The notes beneath the pieces are model-generated. The model worked only from the letters and a program-made list of their open reading frames with translations, searched no databases and had not been told where the DNA came from. A stretch of DNA of 64,000 nt from positions 1-64,000 of the forward strand of contig NZ_ATVA01000003.1 of NCBI RefSeq assembly GCF_000420485.1, given 5' to 3'. Origin of the DNA: Paucidesulfovibrio longus DSM 6739. Lineage in GTDB: Bacteria > Desulfobacterota > Desulfovibrionia > Desulfovibrionales > Desulfovibrionaceae. Shown one piece after another: positions 7,898-17,317 of this stretch. Every line of letters begins with the position of its first letter. Position 1 is the stretch's first letter. Made by a program: the position numbers and the translations under genes.

Positions 7898-9406
7898 TTA
7901 CAGCCCCACAGTTTTGAGCACCTTGCGCACGCGCTGGGTGTAGGTGTGTTCCGCGAGGATCAGGTCGCGCCAGGCACGGGCCAGTCCGGAGCGGGCCGCT
8001 GCCGAGCGGTGCCGCGCGAACAGCGCCGGGATTTCCGAAGGCTTGTGGAAGGACACCTCGCGCACCAGCTCGGTCGGAAAGATCTTCAGTCCGGGCGTGT
8101 CGTCCGTGAGCAGGAACCCGCCCACGGCCCAGACGTCGAAGTGCCGCTGGGTCAGGCCGCTGGGCAGAAGCGGGCTGGTCATGTTCAAGCAGGCCGAGGC
8201 CCTGGCGTAGATCGAGGGCAGCGCGCCGTAGTAGTCCACCGGAGGCCGCACGTCCACGCCGCTTTCCAGCAGCGCCCGCCAGTTCGCGTCTCCGTAGACC
8301 ACGATGCCGCTCCCCGCCGCGATGAGGCAGAGGGAGCGCCAGCGGCGCCCGGTCTCCTCGGCCATGAACCCGGCGCGGCGCACGTCGTTGCCCGGCCAGG
8401 GCGGGTCGATGCCCAGACGCTTCAGCCACCAGCCGAAGTCGGGCCGCTCGCCCTGCGCGAGCTTGGCGCGCGCCTCGGGCCAGAGCGTCTCGTCGCGGCG
8501 GATGCCCGCGAAAAATTCCTTTTTCTGCGGGAATTCGGAGCGCCCCACGAACACAAGCCTGTCTTCCAGCCCGTGGGCCGAGGGGGCGTCCTTGTCCTTG
8601 AACAGCGCGGGGCTGGCGGCCAGCGGCAGATGGTGCACGCTCTTCGCGCCCAGCCGCCTCAGCGGCTCGATGAACCAGTCGTCCGTGACGAAGAGGTCCA
8701 GCTCCGTCCAGTAGCGCGACTTGATGCCCGTGAGCAGGTGGAAGGGGTTGTCCACGCACCAGACCGCCACCCGCGCCCCGGCTTGGCGCAGCAGGTAATA
8801 CAGGCCGCCGAAGGAATCGAGTCCCTTGAAATTGACGGAAAAAAACAGGTGTGGCCGCTCCTTGGTCAGACGCCAGGGCAGGTCCATGCTGCTGGCCTCG
8901 CGGTCGAGCCGGGGCCGGACCACCTCGTAGCCTTCGGAACGGAAGGCGAGGTCCAGCTCGCGCATGAGCAGGTCCGAGCCCTCGCCCGGCAGCCAGACAA
9001 CGTCCTTTTCCGGCCGGGGCATTCCCTCGAGGTGGGGCAGGCCGCAAAGCGCCCAGAGCGGCCCCCAGAACGAGGGGAACAGCCGGATGTTGCGCAGGTA
9101 GCGCCGGGTGGTGCAGGACCGGGCCAGGGCCGGGGTCAGCTCCTGCGGCCTAATGCGCGTAAACCCTTCGGGAATGGATTTTTTCCAGTCCGGCGGCATC
9201 TGCCGCTCGAATTCCGGACATTCCACATAAAGCGCCTCCTTGACGGAGGGAAAATATTCGGACAGTTTGCCGGGCTCCGGGCCGAGTCCGAGGAAGAGTT
9301 CCTTGCGGCCCTGGCCCAGGCGGTCGAAGTGGGCCGGACCGGACGGCAGGCTTTGCGTCAGCCCGATCTCCGTGACCACCTGAACGCGGCGCGGCCGGAT
9401 TTGCAT
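7898..9406 (-). CDS. CgeB-type glycosyltransferase
   Basis: 502 residues. ATG 9406 is preceded by GGAGG, so I prefer it to the longer frame. The central part has LPGEG-DLLMRELDLAFRSEGY and HLFFSVNFKGLDSFG, and the C-terminal half has DLFVTDDWFIEPLRRLGAKSVHHLPLAA, VVYGDANWR and a closing LNMTSPLLPSGLTQRHFDVWAVGGFLLTD. This order (DUF3880-like domain, then a glycosyltransferase group 1 domain with a sugar-nucleotide site near H-FD-AVGGFLL) is that of CgeB-like proteins, often encoded with flagellin or surface-polysaccharide genes. It is divergent from rlmE. Donor and acceptor are not shown by the sequence. Confidence 0.8.
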   Translation of the reverse strand: MQIRPRRVQVVTEIGLTQSLPSGPAHFDRLGQGRKELFLGLGPEPGKLSEYFPSVKEALYVECPEFERQMPPDWKKSIPEGFTRIRPQELTPALARSCTTRRYLRNIRLFPSFWGPLWALCGLPHLEGMPRPEKDVVWLPGEGSDLLMRELDLAFRSEGYEVVRPRLDREASSMDLPWRLTKERPHLFFSVNFKGLDSFGGLYYLLRQAGARVAVWCVDNPFHLLTGIKSRYWTELDLFVTDDWFIEPLRRLGAKSVHHLPLAASPALFKDKDAPSAHGLEDRLVFVGRSEFPQKKEFFAGIRRDETLWPEARAKLAQGERPDFGWWLKRLGIDPPWPGNDVRRAGFMAEETGRRWRSLCLIAAGSGIVVYGDANWRALLESGVDVRPPVDYYGALPSIYARASACLNMTSPLLPSGLTQRHFDVWAVGGFLLTDDTPGLKIFPTELVREVSFHKPSEIPALFARHRSAAARSGLARAWRDLILAEHTYTQRVRKVLKTVGL

Positions 9407-9465
9407 GCTTCCTCCATGTGACGTAGAATGTTCGCCGGGCTGTATCACCTTCTTTTCGACGGTTT

Positions 9466-10065
9466 ATGAAAAAATATCAAGACTACTACTTCAAGCGCGC
9501 CAAGCAGGAAAACTACCCTGCCCGCAGCGTCTACAAGCTCCAGGAAATCGAAAAGAAATTCTGCGTGTTCCGGCGCGGGCAAAACGTGCTGGAACTGGGC
9601 GCGGCTCCCGGCTCCTGGAGCCTTTTCGCCGCCAAGAAGGTCGGCCCGGAGGGCCATGTGCTCGGCGTCGACCTCCAGACCACGGACACGGAATTCCCGC
9701 CCAACGTGGAATTCTTCCACGGCGACGCCTTCGAGGAGGACGGCCCCTTTGCCGCGCGCCGGGCCGAGCTCGCCCCCTACGACATGGTCATCTCGGACAT
9801 GGCCCCCAAGACCACGGGGGTGAAATTCGCGGACCAGGCCCGCAGCCTGGACCTCTGCGAGATGGCCCGCGACCTGGCAGTACAGGTTCTCAAGCCGGGC
9901 GGGCACTTCGTCATCAAGATTTTCGACGGGCCGGACATGCGCGCCTATACGGATTCGCTGCGGCCCCTGTTCGACAAGGTCAAAACGTGCAAGCCGAAAA
10001 GCTCCAGGGCCGAGTCCAAGGAAATGTTCGTTGTGGGACTTGGCTTTCGGGACACGGCACGGTAA
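9466..10065 (+). CDS. rlmE: 23S rRNA 2'-O-methyltransferase RlmE
   Basis: 199 residues, about the family length. It methylates U2552 of 23S rRNA using S-adenosylmethionine. Visible are [18 protein letters not shown], the SAM loop [11 protein letters not shown], the K-D-K-E catalytic set (K in SVYKL, D in [10 protein letters not shown] in HFVIKIF, E in SRAESKEMF) and the usual C-terminal strand. It starts a rightward run of information-processing genes (yebC, ruvC, ruvA, ruvB). Confidence 0.95.
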   Translation: MKKYQDYYFKRAKQENYPARSVYKLQEIEKKFCVFRRGQNVLELGAAPGSWSLFAAKKVGPEGHVLGVDLQTTDTEFPPNVEFFHGDAFEEDGPFAARRAELAPYDMVISDMAPKTTGVKFADQARSLDLCEMARDLAVQVLKPGGHFVIKIFDGPDMRAYTDSLRPLFDKVKTCKPKSSRAESKEMFVVGLGFRDTAR

Positions 10066-10116
10066 ATACGCTCCACATCGCCGACAACAACACTTTCGCC
10101 ATATACGGAGGTTTCC

Positions 10117-10863
10117 ATGGCCGGACACAGTAAATGGGCCAACATCCAGCACCGCAAGGGTCGCCAGGATGCCAAAAAGGCCAAGTTCTTCACCAAAGCC
10201 GCCAAAGACATCATCCTCGCCGCCAAGGCGGGCGGCGGCAACCCTGAGGACAACTCCACGCTGCGCCTCGCCATCCAGAAGGCCAAGGCCGTGAACCTGC
10301 CCAAGGACAAGATCGAGAACGCGATCAAGAAAGGCACGGGCGAGCTGGCCGGCGGCGACATCTGGGAATTCATGTATGAAGGATACGCGCCCGGCGGCGT
10401 GGCCGTGCTCATCGAAGTGGCCACGGACAACAAGAACCGCACCGTGGCCGAGGTGCGCCACATCCTCGGCAAGCACGGCGGCAGCATGGGCGAGGCCGGA
10501 TGCGTGGCCTGGATGTTCGACAAGAAGGGCGTGCTCGTCTTCAACGGCGAGAAATACACCGAGGACGACGTCATGGAGATCGGTCTGGAGGCCGGAGCCG
10601 AGGACGTGCTCGACGAGGACGGCACCCTGACCGTGCACACCGCCCCCAGCGACTTCATGGCCGTGCAGAAGGCCTTCGAGGACGCGGGCTACGAATTCGA
10701 GAGCGCCGAAGTGACCTGGGTTCCGCAAAACCTCATCGAGGTGGACGTGGATACGGCCCGCAAGGTCATCCGGCTCATGGACGCCCTGGAAGACAACGAG
10801 GACGTGCAGAACATCCACGTCACCGCCGACTTCCCGGACGAAGCCCTGGAAGGGATGGACTAG
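10117..10863 (+). CDS. yebC: YebC/PmpR-family protein
   Basis: 248 residues, the normal length. N-terminal [21 protein letters not shown] and the E[11 protein letters not shown] segment are signatures of the family. Members help translation of proline-rich stretches and some act as transcription regulators. GGAGG lies eight bases before the ATG. It sits just upstream of ruvC, a widely conserved order. Confidence 0.95.
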   Translation: MAGHSKWANIQHRKGRQDAKKAKFFTKAAKDIILAAKAGGGNPEDNSTLRLAIQKAKAVNLPKDKIENAIKKGTGELAGGDIWEFMYEGYAPGGVAVLIEVATDNKNRTVAEVRHILGKHGGSMGEAGCVAWMFDKKGVLVFNGEKYTEDDVMEIGLEAGAEDVLDEDGTLTVHTAPSDFMAVQKAFEDAGYEFESAEVTWVPQNLIEVDVDTARKVIRLMDALEDNEDVQNIHVTADFPDEALEGMD

Positions 10864-10866
10864 CGC

Positions 10867-11361
10867 GTGGTCGTGGTTCTCGGCCTCGATCCCGGCTCCC
10901 GCGTCACCGGGTACGGCATCGTGGCCGAGACTTCGGGCTGCCTCAGCCTCGTGGAGGCGGGCACCATCCGCCCCCCCGCCAAAAAAGACATGCCCTTTCG
11001 TCTGGGCGTGATCTACACGGACCTCGCGGAAATCATCCGCCGCCATGCGCCGGACGAGAGCGCCTTCGAGAACGTCTTCGTCTCCAAGAACGCGCTCAGC
11101 GCGCTCAAGCTGGGCCAGGCGCGCGGCGCGGCCCTGGCCGCGTGCAGCGTGGCCGGGCTCAGCGTGGCCGAATACGAGCCGAGCAAGGTCAAGAAGAGCA
11201 TCGTGGGCGTGGGCAACGCGCCCAAGGACCAAGTCGCCTTCATGGTCGCCCAGGTGCTGGGCATGAAGAATCCCGGCTGGGCCGAGGACGCCTCCGACGC
11301 CCTGGCCGTGGCCATCTGCCACCTGAACCAGCGGCGCATGAAACGATTGGCGGGACTCTGA
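10867..11361 (+). CDS. ruvC: Holliday junction endonuclease RuvC
   Basis: 164 residues from GTG 10867, three bases after the yebC stop. It resolves Holliday junctions as a dimer with RuvAB. The four acidic residues are visible: D in LGLDPGSRVTGYG, E in DESAFENVF, E in SVAEYEPSKVKK, and D in EDASDALAVAICH. The operon order ruvC-ruvA-ruvB is complete. Confidence 0.95.
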   Translation: MVVVLGLDPGSRVTGYGIVAETSGCLSLVEAGTIRPPAKKDMPFRLGVIYTDLAEIIRRHAPDESAFENVFVSKNALSALKLGQARGAALAACSVAGLSVAEYEPSKVKKSIVGVGNAPKDQVAFMVAQVLGMKNPGWAEDASDALAVAICHLNQRRMKRLAGL

Positions 11362-11449
11362 TCGTTTGCCTTGCCTTGCGGGCGGCTGCGCGGGTAAGGT
11401 GCCCGAAATCGGCGGCCCCCCGAATCGCAACCCGGCCCAAGGAAGCAGC

Positions 11450-12058
11450 ATGATCGCCTACCTCAAGGGAACCCTGGTCGAGAAGGACGAAGCGAGCCTG
11501 ACCCTGCTCACTGCGGGCGGCGTGGGCTACCATGTGGCCGCGCCCACCTCGGTGATCGCTGCCCTGCCCGGTTCCGGCGGCGAGGCGGAACTCTTCGTGC
11601 ACACCATCGTGGGCGAAAAGGCCATCGATCTCTACGGCTTTCTCGACGCCGAGGAACGCCGCCTCTTCCGCACGCTCATCTCCATCGACAAGCTCGGCCC
11701 CAAAAAGGCCCTGGCCATCCTCTCGCACTTCGACGCGGAGCGCCTGCGCGAGATCGCCTTCCGCGAGGACGACAAGGCCCTGGCCACGGTGCCGGGCATC
11801 GGTCCCAAGTCGGCCAAGCAGATTCTCTGGTTTCTCAAGGACAAGGTGGGCGGCCTGGGCGAATTCAAGGCCCGCGTGGGCGCGCCCGAAGGCGTTTCCG
11901 GTTCGGAGTTCATGGACGCCCTTGCGGGCCTGGGCAACCTGGGCTACTCCGACGAGGAGGCCCGTCCCCTGCTCAAGGAGATCTTCGAGGCCGAGCCCGA
12001 CCTGGACGCGGCGGGAGCCATCCGCCAGACACTGCGGCGCATTGCCTCGGCGCGCTGA
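11450..12058 (+). CDS. ruvA: Holliday junction DNA-binding protein RuvA
   Basis: 202 residues. ATG 11450 has AAGGAAG upstream and starts at the family's MIAYLKGTL. Domains are an N-terminal OB fold (1-65), two helix-hairpin-helix motifs (LISIDKLGPKKALAIL and LATVPGIGPKSAKQIL) and a C-terminal RuvB-binding three-helix domain (MDALAGLGNLGYSDEEARPLL). It tetramerises on four-way junctions. Confidence 0.95.
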   Translation: MIAYLKGTLVEKDEASLTLLTAGGVGYHVAAPTSVIAALPGSGGEAELFVHTIVGEKAIDLYGFLDAEERRLFRTLISIDKLGPKKALAILSHFDAERLREIAFREDDKALATVPGIGPKSAKQILWFLKDKVGGLGEFKARVGAPEGVSGSEFMDALAGLGNLGYSDEEARPLLKEIFEAEPDLDAAGAIRQTLRRIASAR

Positions 12059-12067
12059 CGAGAAGCC

Positions 12068-13045
12068 ATGACCACATGCACCGTTGACGAAAACGTACGC
12101 CCCCGACGCCTCGCGGACTTCATCGGCCAGGACGAGCTGCGCGCCAACCTGGAAGTTTTTCTGCGCGCGGCGCGCGAGCGCCGAAGAGCCGCCGACCATA
12201 CCCTCTTCTACGGCAACCCCGGCCTGGGCAAAACCACCCTGGCCAAGATCATCGCCTCGGAAATGGGCGTGAACCTCGTGTCCACCTCCGGCCCGGTCAT
12301 GGAACGGTCCGGCGACCTCGCGGCCATTCTGACCAATCTCCAGGCCCACGACATCCTCTTCATCGACGAGATCCACCGCATGCCCGCCAACGTGGAGGAA
12401 GTGCTCTACCCCGCGCTGGAGGACTTCAAGCTCGACCTGATCATCGGCCAGGGACCGGGCGCCCGCACGGTCAAGATCGACCTGGAGCCCTTCACCCTCG
12501 TGGGCGCGACCACCCGCCTCGGCCTGCTGACCTCGCCCCTGCGCGACCGCTTCGGCTGCATCTTCCGCATCGACTTCTACTCGCCCGAGGAACTCGCCCG
12601 CATCGTCCAGCGCGCGAGCGGCATCCTCGGCGTGACGCTCACGGACGAAGGCGCCCTGGCCATCGGACGCCGCTCGCGGGGCACCCCGCGCATCGCCAAC
12701 CGGCTGCTGCGGCGCGTGCGCGACTACATGGTCGTGGCCGGAAAAGAGGAAGTAGACATGGAACTGGCGGAAATGGCGCTGGAGCGGCTGGACGTGGACC
12801 CGCACGGCCTGGACCAGATGGACCGCAAGATCCTCGACGTGGTGGTCAACCAGTTCGGCGGCGGCCCCGTGGGCGTGAAGACCCTGGCCGTGGCCTGCGC
12901 CGAGGAGGTCCGGACCATAGAGGACATCTACGAACCCTACCTGATCCAGTGCGGCTTTCTCAAGCGCACCTCCCGCGGCCGGGTGGCCACTGCCAAGGCC
13001 TACCGCCATCTCAAGGCCGACCCGGCGGATTCCGTCCTGCTGTAG
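12068..13045 (+). CDS. ruvB: Holliday junction helicase motor RuvB
   Basis: 325 residues. AAA+ motor for branch migration: Walker [10 protein letters not shown], Walker B LFIDEIHR, sensor 1 and arginine-finger region [18 protein letters not shown], sensor 2 [16 protein letters not shown] and the C-terminal winged helix ending in [17 protein letters not shown]. It lies nine bases after ruvA. Confidence 0.96.
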   Translation: MTTCTVDENVRPRRLADFIGQDELRANLEVFLRAARERRRAADHTLFYGNPGLGKTTLAKIIASEMGVNLVSTSGPVMERSGDLAAILTNLQAHDILFIDEIHRMPANVEEVLYPALEDFKLDLIIGQGPGARTVKIDLEPFTLVGATTRLGLLTSPLRDRFGCIFRIDFYSPEELARIVQRASGILGVTLTDEGALAIGRRSRGTPRIANRLLRRVRDYMVVAGKEEVDMELAEMALERLDVDPHGLDQMDRKILDVVVNQFGGGPVGVKTLAVACAEEVRTIEDIYEPYLIQCGFLKRTSRGRVATAKAYRHLKADPADSVLL

Positions 13046-13128
13046 ACCGCGCGCCCCGCGGCGACCGAACTCCTGCCCGTCTCGCCCGGTCTTGCCATTG
13101 GGCACGTTGCATGCGAAAAATAGAAATC

Positions 13129-14376
13129 ATGAATCGAGTTCTTCTTGTAGACAATTCGAAAAGCCTGCTCATGGCGCTTTCGGAGATGATCCGCTCGCGC
13201 CTCGGCATGGAGGTGGTCTGTAGCCTGAGCCTTGCGGACGCGATGCACGCCGTGAAGGAGGAAGGCCCCTTTCTCGCGGGGATTTTCGGGACGGTGCTCG
13301 TGGACGCGGAAGCCGAGGAAATCGTGCGGACCGCCGCACAGCGCGTGCCCACCGTGATCTTCACGGCGCGGCTCGACGCCGCCACCCAGATCATGCTCTG
13401 GGAGCGCGGGATCGTGGACTACGTGGCCAAGGAGAGCATGGAGAGCTTCGAGCACGTCGTGTCGCTGCTGGACCGCCTTGAACGCAACCCCGGCGTGGGC
13501 GTGCTCGTGGCCCACAACGACGCCGCGTTTCGCCGACGGGTCGCGGGCTTGCTCGCCCGACACAACTTCGCCGTGCACGAGGCCGCCTCGCCCGACGAAA
13601 TGCTCCTGGCGGTGCAAAACGTTCCCGACCTGCGGCTGATCCTGCTGGACGCCCGGCTGGACGGCGCCGCCACCACCAAACGGCTCAACCAGGTCCGCAA
13701 GATCCGCTCCAAGGAAGAACTGGCCGTGATCGTCCTGGCCAAGCCGGAGGATCGCCACAGCGTCGCCCGCCTGATCAAGTTCGGAGCCAGCGGATCCATG
13801 TCCGACGATTTTTCCCTGGAGGAATTCTACAGCCGCGTGGCCCTGAACCTGGAAAACATCGAAACCCTGAACCGCCTGCGGGAGAGCGCCATTCGGGACT
13901 TGCTCACCGGAGCCTACAACCGCCGCCACCTTCTGGAACGGGGCGGCGAGGAATTCTCGCAACACCAGCGCGGCAATCAGCGCCTTTCCCTGATCATGCT
14001 CGACGCGGACCATTTCAAGGCCGTGAACGACAATTACGGGCACGAAACCGGCGATGAAGTGCTGCGCCGCATTTCGGACACGGTGCGCAAGGCGCTGCGC
14101 CAGAGCGACCTCTTCGCCCGCATCGGCGGCGAGGAATTCGTCGTTCTCGCCCCTGGAACGGATGGTCGCGGCGCGCAGGAACTGGCCGAACGCATCCGCG
14201 AGGCCATTGAAGACCTCCGCATCCCCCTGAACAAGGGGGAACTGCGCGTGACCGCGAGCCTGGGAGTCGCCGAGGCGGCAAGCTCGGACAGGAGCGTGGA
14301 AGACCTGCTCCGGCGCGCGGACCTCGCCCTGTACGAGGCCAAGCAGCAAGGCCGCAACCGGGTCCGCTCGGCCTGA
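13129..14376 (+). CDS. Two-receiver diguanylate cyclase response regulator
   Basis: 415 residues from ATG 13129 (ATG 13111 is an equally possible start, and neither has a clear ribosome site). Receiver 1 spans about 1-120 and receiver 2 about 125-245. The GGDEF domain at about 255-415 has the active-site motif GGEEF (about 333-337) preceded five residues earlier by RQSD, a product-inhibition I-site, so it should make cyclic di-GMP. Receiver 2 keeps the phospho-accepting aspartate (LILLDARLDG) but has Ala and Ser where the switch Thr and Lys are usual, so its phosphorylation chemistry may be altered. A terminator follows. Confidence 0.85.
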   Translation: MNRVLLVDNSKSLLMALSEMIRSRLGMEVVCSLSLADAMHAVKEEGPFLAGIFGTVLVDAEAEEIVRTAAQRVPTVIFTARLDAATQIMLWERGIVDYVAKESMESFEHVVSLLDRLERNPGVGVLVAHNDAAFRRRVAGLLARHNFAVHEAASPDEMLLAVQNVPDLRLILLDARLDGAATTKRLNQVRKIRSKEELAVIVLAKPEDRHSVARLIKFGASGSMSDDFSLEEFYSRVALNLENIETLNRLRESAIRDLLTGAYNRRHLLERGGEEFSQHQRGNQRLSLIMLDADHFKAVNDNYGHETGDEVLRRISDTVRKALRQSDLFARIGGEEFVVLAPGTDGRGAQELAERIREAIEDLRIPLNKGELRVTASLGVAEAASSDRSVEDLLRRADLALYEAKQQGRNRVRSA

Positions 14377-14382
14377 TCCTGC

Positions 14383-14409
14383 CCGGACGCCCCTGTCCGT
14401 CCGGTTTTT
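14383..14409 (+). terminator. Rho-independent terminator after diguanylate cyclase gene
   Basis: Stem CCGGACG / CGTCCGG with an 8-base loop, then TTTTT. Confidence 0.7.
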
Positions 14410-15266
14410 CCCGGCTTCCTTTCCGGAAACCACCTCTTCCCATGTCCGCGCAGGCTTGTTCTGCTTGCCCGTCCGCCCCCTGTCTTCCCGTATTCCCTCC
14501 TGCCCCTCTTGATTTCCCATGCCGGACGCGCCGGCGCATCCTGAGCGCGCCGCCCCCCTTCTCCCAGCAGGCGCACCCGGCGCTGTCATTTCCCCGTCAC
14601 CACGCTTCCCATCGGCTGAAAATCCTTTTTTTCAAGATGGTTACAGCAAGAACCGCTCGCCACGCCGAAACCGCGAAAAACGATGCTTTTTTGAGAAAAT
14701 CGACAGAAAACAGAGAAAAACAAAGGATGAACCTCACAAGGGACTCCAATCGCCGGAGAACGTCTCCAAATATCTTCAATATCTTGCAATGAAAAAATAA
14801 TAGCGTAGTTGACAAAATGAATTCATTTATGTAGGACAATTAAAGAATAACAGCTTCAGCAAAATGATGTTGCGGCCATTTCACGCCTTTTTTTTATTCA
14901 AATGTAATACATGACTCAACAGTATCGATTTACATCCTGTTCACAAGATAGATCGGTTATTGTTCTTGTACTACATCTTTGACTTTGTTTTACTGCTATG
15001 AAAATTTATTGCATTTTGGGATATTGTATTTTTAAAAATCTGCACTCCTTTTGCGCGGCGGCCGCTTCAGGCCCCCCCAATCCAGCGACGATCTCCGCTT
15101 TGCCCTGCGGATTGCGCGACCGCTACCCTCTCCTCCCGAACTGACCCTCTCGCACACGTTGCGAGCAGCTCGTTCTCGCGGTCCGGCCCGCGACGGCCAG
15201 GCGCAATTCCCGAAAGCGGATTTTCCTTTCACCCTTCAATGAGACCGGCTCTGCCCCGGAGGAAAC
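14410..15266. other. Long gene-free region before the betaine transporter
   Basis: About 860 bases. The first 350 are high-GC with no convincing gene. From about 14,640 to 15,045 it becomes strongly A+T-rich and contains likely promoters, including TTGACA at 14809 with a palindrome in the spacer and TTGACT near 14979. Such a long A+T-rich leader before an osmoprotectant operon suggests layered regulation. Confidence 0.5.
14809..14837 (+). promoter_or_regulatory. Promoter with palindromic operator in spacer
   Basis: TTGACA, then the perfect palindrome AAATGAATTCATTT (14815-14828), then TAGGAC at 17-base spacing. The -10 match is weak (three of six). A palindrome filling the spacer is a classic repressor-site position. 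It lies 430 bases before the betaine transporter start, so the target is an inference. Confidence 0.35.
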
Positions 15267-16457
15267 ATGGCAAAAATCGAGGTCGAGAACCTCTACAAAA
15301 TCTTCGGCCCCCACCCGAAACGCACTCTTGAATTCGTCAAGAAGGGGGCCTCCAAAGCGGAAGTGATGGAGAAGCACAAGCACGGCATCGGCGTGAACAA
15401 CGCCTCCTTCCAGGTGGAAGAGGGCGAAATCGTCGTGGTCATGGGTCTTTCCGGATCCGGAAAGTCCACCCTTGTGCGCTGCATCAACAGGCTCATCGAG
15501 CCCACGGCGGGCAGCGTGCGCATCGACGGCCAGGACGTGACCAAACTGGACCCCAAGGCCCTGCGCGAACTGCGGCTGAGCAAGCTGGGCATGGTCTTCC
15601 AGAACTTCGCGCTCTTCCCCCACCGCAGCGTGGCGGACAACGCGGCCTACGGCCTTGAAATCAAGGGCGTGGACCTCCAGACCAGGCGCAAGAAAGCCCA
15701 GGAAGCGCTGGAACTCGTCGGACTCGGCGGCTGGGAGAATTCCAGCCCCGGCCAGCTTTCCGGCGGCATGCAGCAGCGCGTCGGCCTGGCCCGCGCCCTG
15801 GCCCTCGACGCGGACATCCTGCTCATGGACGAAGCCTTCTCCGCTCTGGACCCGCTGATCCGATCGGACATGCAGGACGAGCTGATCAATCTCCAGGAGC
15901 GCATGCAGAAGACCATCCTCTTCATCAGCCACGACCTGGACGAGGCCATCAAGCTCGGCGACCGCATCGTGCTCATGAAGGACGGGGCCATCGTGCAGAT
16001 CGGCACGGCCGAGGACATCCTGACCAACCCCGCCAACGACTACGTGGCCAGGTTCGTGGAAAACGTGGACATCACCAAGGTGCTCACCGCGGACAGCGTC
16101 ATGAAGAAGGCCAAGGCCCTCGGCTACATCGACACGGACGGCCCGCGCGCCTCCCTGCGCAAGATGAAGAAGGAAGGCATTTCCAGCCTCTTCGTCATCA
16201 ACAAGGGGCACCGACTCCAGGGCATCATCTACGCGGAAGACGCCTCCGAGGCCGCCGGACGAGGCGAACGGGACATCAAGTCCATCCTCAAGTCCGACAT
16301 TGAAACCGTGCGCGCGGACACCCCCGCCATGGACCTCATCAACCTGCTGCACAACCTGCCCTACCCGCTCGCCGTGGTGGACGATGAAAACCGCATCCTG
16401 GGCGTCATCAACCGAGGCGCGCTCCTGGGCGCCATCGCTGAAAGGGGAGGCAACTAA
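15267..16457 (+). CDS. proV: Glycine betaine/proline ABC transporter ATPase with CBS domains
   Basis: 396 residues, GGAGG before ATG. ATPase of a ProVWX/OpuA importer for compatible solutes. Walker A is GLSGSGKST, Q-loop MVFQNFALFP, signature LSGGMQQR and Walker B ILLMDEAFSALDP. The N-terminal YKIFGPHPKRTLEFV extension is typical of ProV. Residues about 275-396 form tandem CBS domains, which in OpuA sense ionic strength. It is followed at once by the permease and the binding protein with good ribosome sites for each. Confidence 0.93.
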   Translation: MAKIEVENLYKIFGPHPKRTLEFVKKGASKAEVMEKHKHGIGVNNASFQVEEGEIVVVMGLSGSGKSTLVRCINRLIEPTAGSVRIDGQDVTKLDPKALRELRLSKLGMVFQNFALFPHRSVADNAAYGLEIKGVDLQTRRKKAQEALELVGLGGWENSSPGQLSGGMQQRVGLARALALDADILLMDEAFSALDPLIRSDMQDELINLQERMQKTILFISHDLDEAIKLGDRIVLMKDGAIVQIGTAEDILTNPANDYVARFVENVDITKVLTADSVMKKAKALGYIDTDGPRASLRKMKKEGISSLFVINKGHRLQGIIYAEDASEAAGRGERDIKSILKSDIETVRADTPAMDLINLLHNLPYPLAVVDDENRILGVINRGALLGAIAERGGN

Positions 16458-16460
16458 CCA

Positions 16461-17300
16461 ATGAATATTCCTCGCATACCTCTCGGACAGGGCATCGAAG
16501 CCCTGATCGGCTGGCTCGTGGACCACTTCGCGTTCGCCACCAAAGCATTTTCAAAAGTCATGGAGACCGGGCTCACCGGGCTGCAAACCGCCTTGCAGTT
16601 TCCGCCGCCGTGGCTCTTCATCATCGTCGCGGCCGGCCTGACCTGGTGGCTGACGCGCAAACGCGGCGTCACCCTGCTGACCCTGTTCGGCCTTGCCCTG
16701 GTCTGGAACATGGAACTCTGGGCCGCGACCACGAGCACCATCGCCCTGGTGATCATCTCCACGCTGGTGGCCATCCTCATCGGCGTGCCGGTGGGCATCA
16801 TGGCCGCCATGTACAAGCCCGTGGACAAGACCGTGACGCCCATTCTGGACGTGATGCAGACCATGCCCGCATTCGTCTATCTCATCCCGGCCATTCCCTT
16901 TTTCGGTCTGGGCAAGGTGGCTGCCATCTTCTCGACCGTGGTCTTCGCCGTGCCCCCGGCGATCCGCCTGACCAGCCTGGGCATCAAGCAGGTGCCGCGC
17001 GAGCTGGTGGAATGCGCCGAGGCCTTCGGCTCGAACCGCTGGCAGCGGCTGATCAAGCTGGAGCTGCCCCTGGCCACCCCGACCATCATGGCCGGAGTGA
17101 ACCAGACCGTCATGCTGGCCCTGTCCATGGTCGTCATCGCGGCCATGATCGGCGCAAAGGGCCTTGGCGGCGAAGTCTGGAAGGCCATCCAGCGCCTTGA
17201 GATGGGCAACGGGTTCGAGGCCGGCATCGGCATCGTCATCGTGGCAATGATTCTGGACCGCGTGCTCCAGAAAGTCGGATCTAGAAGCAAACGTAAATAA
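16461..17300 (+). CDS. proW: Glycine betaine/proline ABC transporter permease
   Basis: 279 residues. Multi-pass membrane protein with the ABC-permease coupling loop EAFGSNRWQRLIKLELPLATPTIMAGVNQT. The N-terminal PLGQGIEALIGWLVDHF matches ProW-type permeases. GGGGAGG precedes the ATG, and the gene lies three bases after proV. Confidence 0.93.
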   Translation: MNIPRIPLGQGIEALIGWLVDHFAFATKAFSKVMETGLTGLQTALQFPPPWLFIIVAAGLTWWLTRKRGVTLLTLFGLALVWNMELWAATTSTIALVIISTLVAILIGVPVGIMAAMYKPVDKTVTPILDVMQTMPAFVYLIPAIPFFGLGKVAAIFSTVVFAVPPAIRLTSLGIKQVPRELVECAEAFGSNRWQRLIKLELPLATPTIMAGVNQTVMLALSMVVIAAMIGAKGLGGEVWKAIQRLEMGNGFEAGIGIVIVAMILDRVLQKVGSRSKRK

Positions 17301-17317
17301 CCCAAGGAGGAAATGTA

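Noticed and set aside
6756-9047. Long minus-strand frame spanning the kinase fusion and glycosyltransferase genes
   Set aside because: Shadow of two well-supported genes in other frames, with low-complexity Ala/Arg/Gly/Pro composition.
9445-11451. Long minus-strand frame over rlmE, yebC and ruvC
   Set aside because: Antisense to three conserved core genes and without recognisable domains.
14442-14800. Two overlapping frames after the diguanylate cyclase gene
   Set aside because: They cross a composition change and have no ribosome site or conserved-looking sequence.
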